Shown: in pieces, positions 14,215 through 15,510 of the stretch | Position numbering within the stretch: the stretch's first letter is position 1 | How the letters are laid out: each line of letters begins with the position of its first letter | From: Lachnospiraceae bacterium | Lineage (GTDB): Bacteria > Bacillota > Clostridia > Lachnospirales > Lachnospiraceae | Assembly: GCA_017613225.1 (NCBI GenBank) | Contig: JAGAEH010000059.1 | Span: forward strand, 1-15,510 | Direction: 5' to 3' | DNA length: 15,510 bases | The notes under the pieces: generated by a model | Told to the model about the DNA's origin: nothing | Databases searched by the model: none | Seen by the model: the letters and a program-made list of their open reading frames with translations, nothing else | Made by a program: the position numbers and the translations under genes

Positions 14215-14837
14215 TGTATCTTATCTCCGAACACAAAGACCAGCACCCAGATGGCCACGCCGATGCCGGCCACCCAGATCAGGTGTTTTCCGTAGGCTTT
14301 CTTCATTTTAAAGGGAGTGATGAAGGCCATGCCCAGCAGGAACAGCACCAGGCTGTACCAGGCGCTGCGGGAGCCGGGGATCATGGCGTCGATGGCGAAC
14401 AGGCCGGGGATGATCAGGGACACGTTGGTGACCGGCAGCCCCAGGAAGCCGTCGCGCCGGGGGGCGCCGCTCTTTAAAATGTTGATCTCCTGCACGTCAA
14501 AGAAGGCCAGGCGCACCACGCCGCACAGGGCGAAGAAGATCATGGCCGCCATGCCGTACCAGCTGCGGATGCCCAGTCCCCAGCTGATCAGGGCCGGAAA
14601 CACGCAGAAACTGACCATGTCGCAGAGGGAGTCGATGTGCATGCCGAAGCTCTTTTCGTCCTCCGTCCGCTTGCAGTGGCTGGCGATGGTGCCGTCAAAA
14701 AGGTCGCAGAGCCCGCAGACCAGCAGGCAGATCAGCGCCGCCTTGATGTTCTGCTTCATGGCAAAAGTGATGCCGATCATGGCGGAGACCAGTCCGCCGT
14801 ACGTCAGATATACCGAATAATTCCAATAACCGACCAA
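14187..14837 (-). CDS. pssA: CDP-diacylglycerol-serine O-phosphatidyltransferase-like protein
   Basis: This 216-residue membrane enzyme of the CDP-alcohol phosphatidyltransferase family has about six helices. The signature motif D-x2-D-G-x2-A-R...G-x3-D-x3-D is seen as D45, D48, G49, A52, then S53 in place of Arg, G65, D69 and D73 (LFDGTIAS and FGMHIDSLCD). The metal-binding Asp residues are intact. Because psd follows and overlaps it by 28 bases, phosphatidylserine is the likely product. It starts at a TTG (14835-14837) with AGGAGG six bases upstream, and no in-frame ATG gives a complete first helix. The upstream flippase-like gene ends 30 bases before. The Arg-to-Ser change at a CDP-contacting position leaves activity uncertain, though a nearby Arg (R57) could compensate. 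Confidence 0.85.
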   Translation of the reverse strand: MVGYWNYSVYLTYGGLVSAMIGITFAMKQNIKAALICLLVCGLCDLFDGTIASHCKRTEDEKSFGMHIDSLCDMVSFCVFPALISWGLGIRSWYGMAAMIFFALCGVVRLAFFDVQEINILKSGAPRRDGFLGLPVTNVSLIIPGLFAIDAMIPGSRSAWYSLVLFLLGMAFITPFKMKKAYGKHLIWVAGIGVAIWVLVFVFGDKIQCLPGSMIP

Positions 14838-14867
14838 AATGGTCCTCCTTCCGTATGATAAGGGAAA

Positions 14868-15510
14868 TCAGTGTCTTCGGCGGATCGCCTTGACCACCTT
14901 GAACAGGATGATGGCCACCCCGGACGCCACCAGTAAGAAGTAAAAGCTGATGCCGCGGGACATGAGCACCGCGGGGTAAAGGTTCCGTTCCGAAAAGATC
15001 GGCCCGAACAGAGTCAGGAAGATGGCTTCGCTGATGCCCACCGCACCGGGGATCGGCATCATGTCGCAGCAGAGGTTGACGATCAGCTGCGTCGCCACCA
15101 CGTGGAACAGGGTCTGCCCCGTCATCCCGAAGCTCTTGTAGATGCAGAAGGGGATGATCAGGATCGCCAGCCTCTGGACGGTCAGCACGCCAAAGGTCTT
15201 CATGATCTGCCTGGGGTTGCGGCGGAAGAACTGGGCGCACTCATGATACTGCTCCAGCTTTTCCTGGGCCCGGTCCATCATCTCCGGAACATTCTTGACA
15301 AAGTGCATCTTCCCCAGCAGCCTCACCGACAGGCGGATCAGCGCGTTGGTCAGCCGCCTGGAGAACAGCGCGATGATCAGAAACGAGATCAGCGCCACGT
15401 TCAGGACCAGTCCCAGGAACGCCAGCGCCCGCACCGAGCGCATGGTGGCGCCCACATAGCGGAACTCGATCAGGAAAAACAGGCCGCACAGCCACAGAAA
15501 CGAAAGCTTG
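14868..15510 (-). CDS. Lysylphosphatidylglycerol synthase TM-region / flippase-like membrane protein (5' end beyond the window)
   Basis: The frame is open from the right edge to a TGA at 14868, giving 213 visible C-terminal residues. At least five hydrophobic helices are visible. The family hallmark PIPGAVGISEAIFLTLFG lies in the last third, and the protein ends with a basic KAIRRRH tail. This matches the LPG_synthase_TM (UPF0104/AglD-like) superfamily, whose members include the MprF flippase half. No start can be assigned: internal GTG and ATG codons near 15455 and 15443 interrupt a helix, and the frame continues upstream with a further membrane segment. It lies 30 bases upstream of pssA, so a role in moving or modifying phospholipids is plausible. 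Without the N-terminus it could also be a glycan or isoprenoid lipid transporter. Confidence 0.82.
   Translation of the reverse strand, partial: KLSFLWLCGLFFLIEFRYVGATMRSVRALAFLGLVLNVALISFLIIALFSRRLTNALIRLSVRLLGKMHFVKNVPEMMDRAQEKLEQYHECAQFFRRNPRQIMKTFGVLTVQRLAILIIPFCIYKSFGMTGQTLFHVVATQLIVNLCCDMMPIPGAVGISEAIFLTLFGPIFSERNLYPAVLMSRGISFYFLLVASGVAIILFKVVKAIRRRH

Overview
The window looks like chromosomal DNA from a GC-rich member of the Bacillota, most likely class Clostridia and possibly near Lachnospiraceae. That placement rests on gene content (MutS2, YhaM-type exoribonuclease, CarD-family regulator, TrmL, a short CDP-alcohol/PS-decarboxylase pair, an HtrA-like membrane protein), on AGGAGG-type ribosome binding sites, and on the compact gene order. 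It is read from motifs by eye, with no database search. I count 15 protein genes, one of them cut by the right edge and one only 32 codons long. I see no rRNA, tRNA, CRISPR array or intact transposase gene.

Layout: (1) 1-193 holds no gene but three copies of a short repeat, possibly the end of a mobile element outside the window. (2) 194-3930, minus strand, is an operon: a catalytically degenerate HtrA/PDZ membrane protein, then a YhaM-like OB-fold/HD exoribonuclease, then an RlmD/RlmCD-type 23S rRNA uracil methyltransferase. (3) 4014-6368, plus strand, is mutS2, transcribed from a promoter back to back with that operon. (4) 6369-6686 is a repeat-containing non-coding stretch. (5) 6687-8779, plus strand, is an OmpR-type response regulator and its histidine kinase. 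(6) 8760-12786, minus strand, runs MATE transporter, hairpin repeat, nth, a 32-residue membrane peptide, an orphan AIR-synthase C-terminal-like protein, trmL and a cytoplasmic class-3-lipase-like hydrolase. (7) 12878-13411, plus strand, is a CarD-family regulator. (8) 13399-15510, minus strand, is a phospholipid operon: LPG-synthase-TM/flippase-like protein (partial), pssA-like and psd, which together fit phosphatidylserine and phosphatidylethanolamine synthesis.

Most genes are housekeeping: rRNA/tRNA modification, RNA turnover, ribosome rescue or recombination control, base-excision repair and membrane lipid synthesis. The clearest unusual signals are four. Both plus-strand genes at divergent junctions (mutS2 and carD) have an extended -10 (TGnTATACT) only 6-7 bases before an ATG and no Shine-Dalgarno, so both look leaderless. 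The HtrA-like protein has lost all three catalytic residues. Both convergent junctions overlap at their 3' ends. The PssA-like enzyme has Ser in place of the conserved Arg of the CDP-alcohol phosphotransferase motif. I found no complete defence system or biosynthetic cluster.
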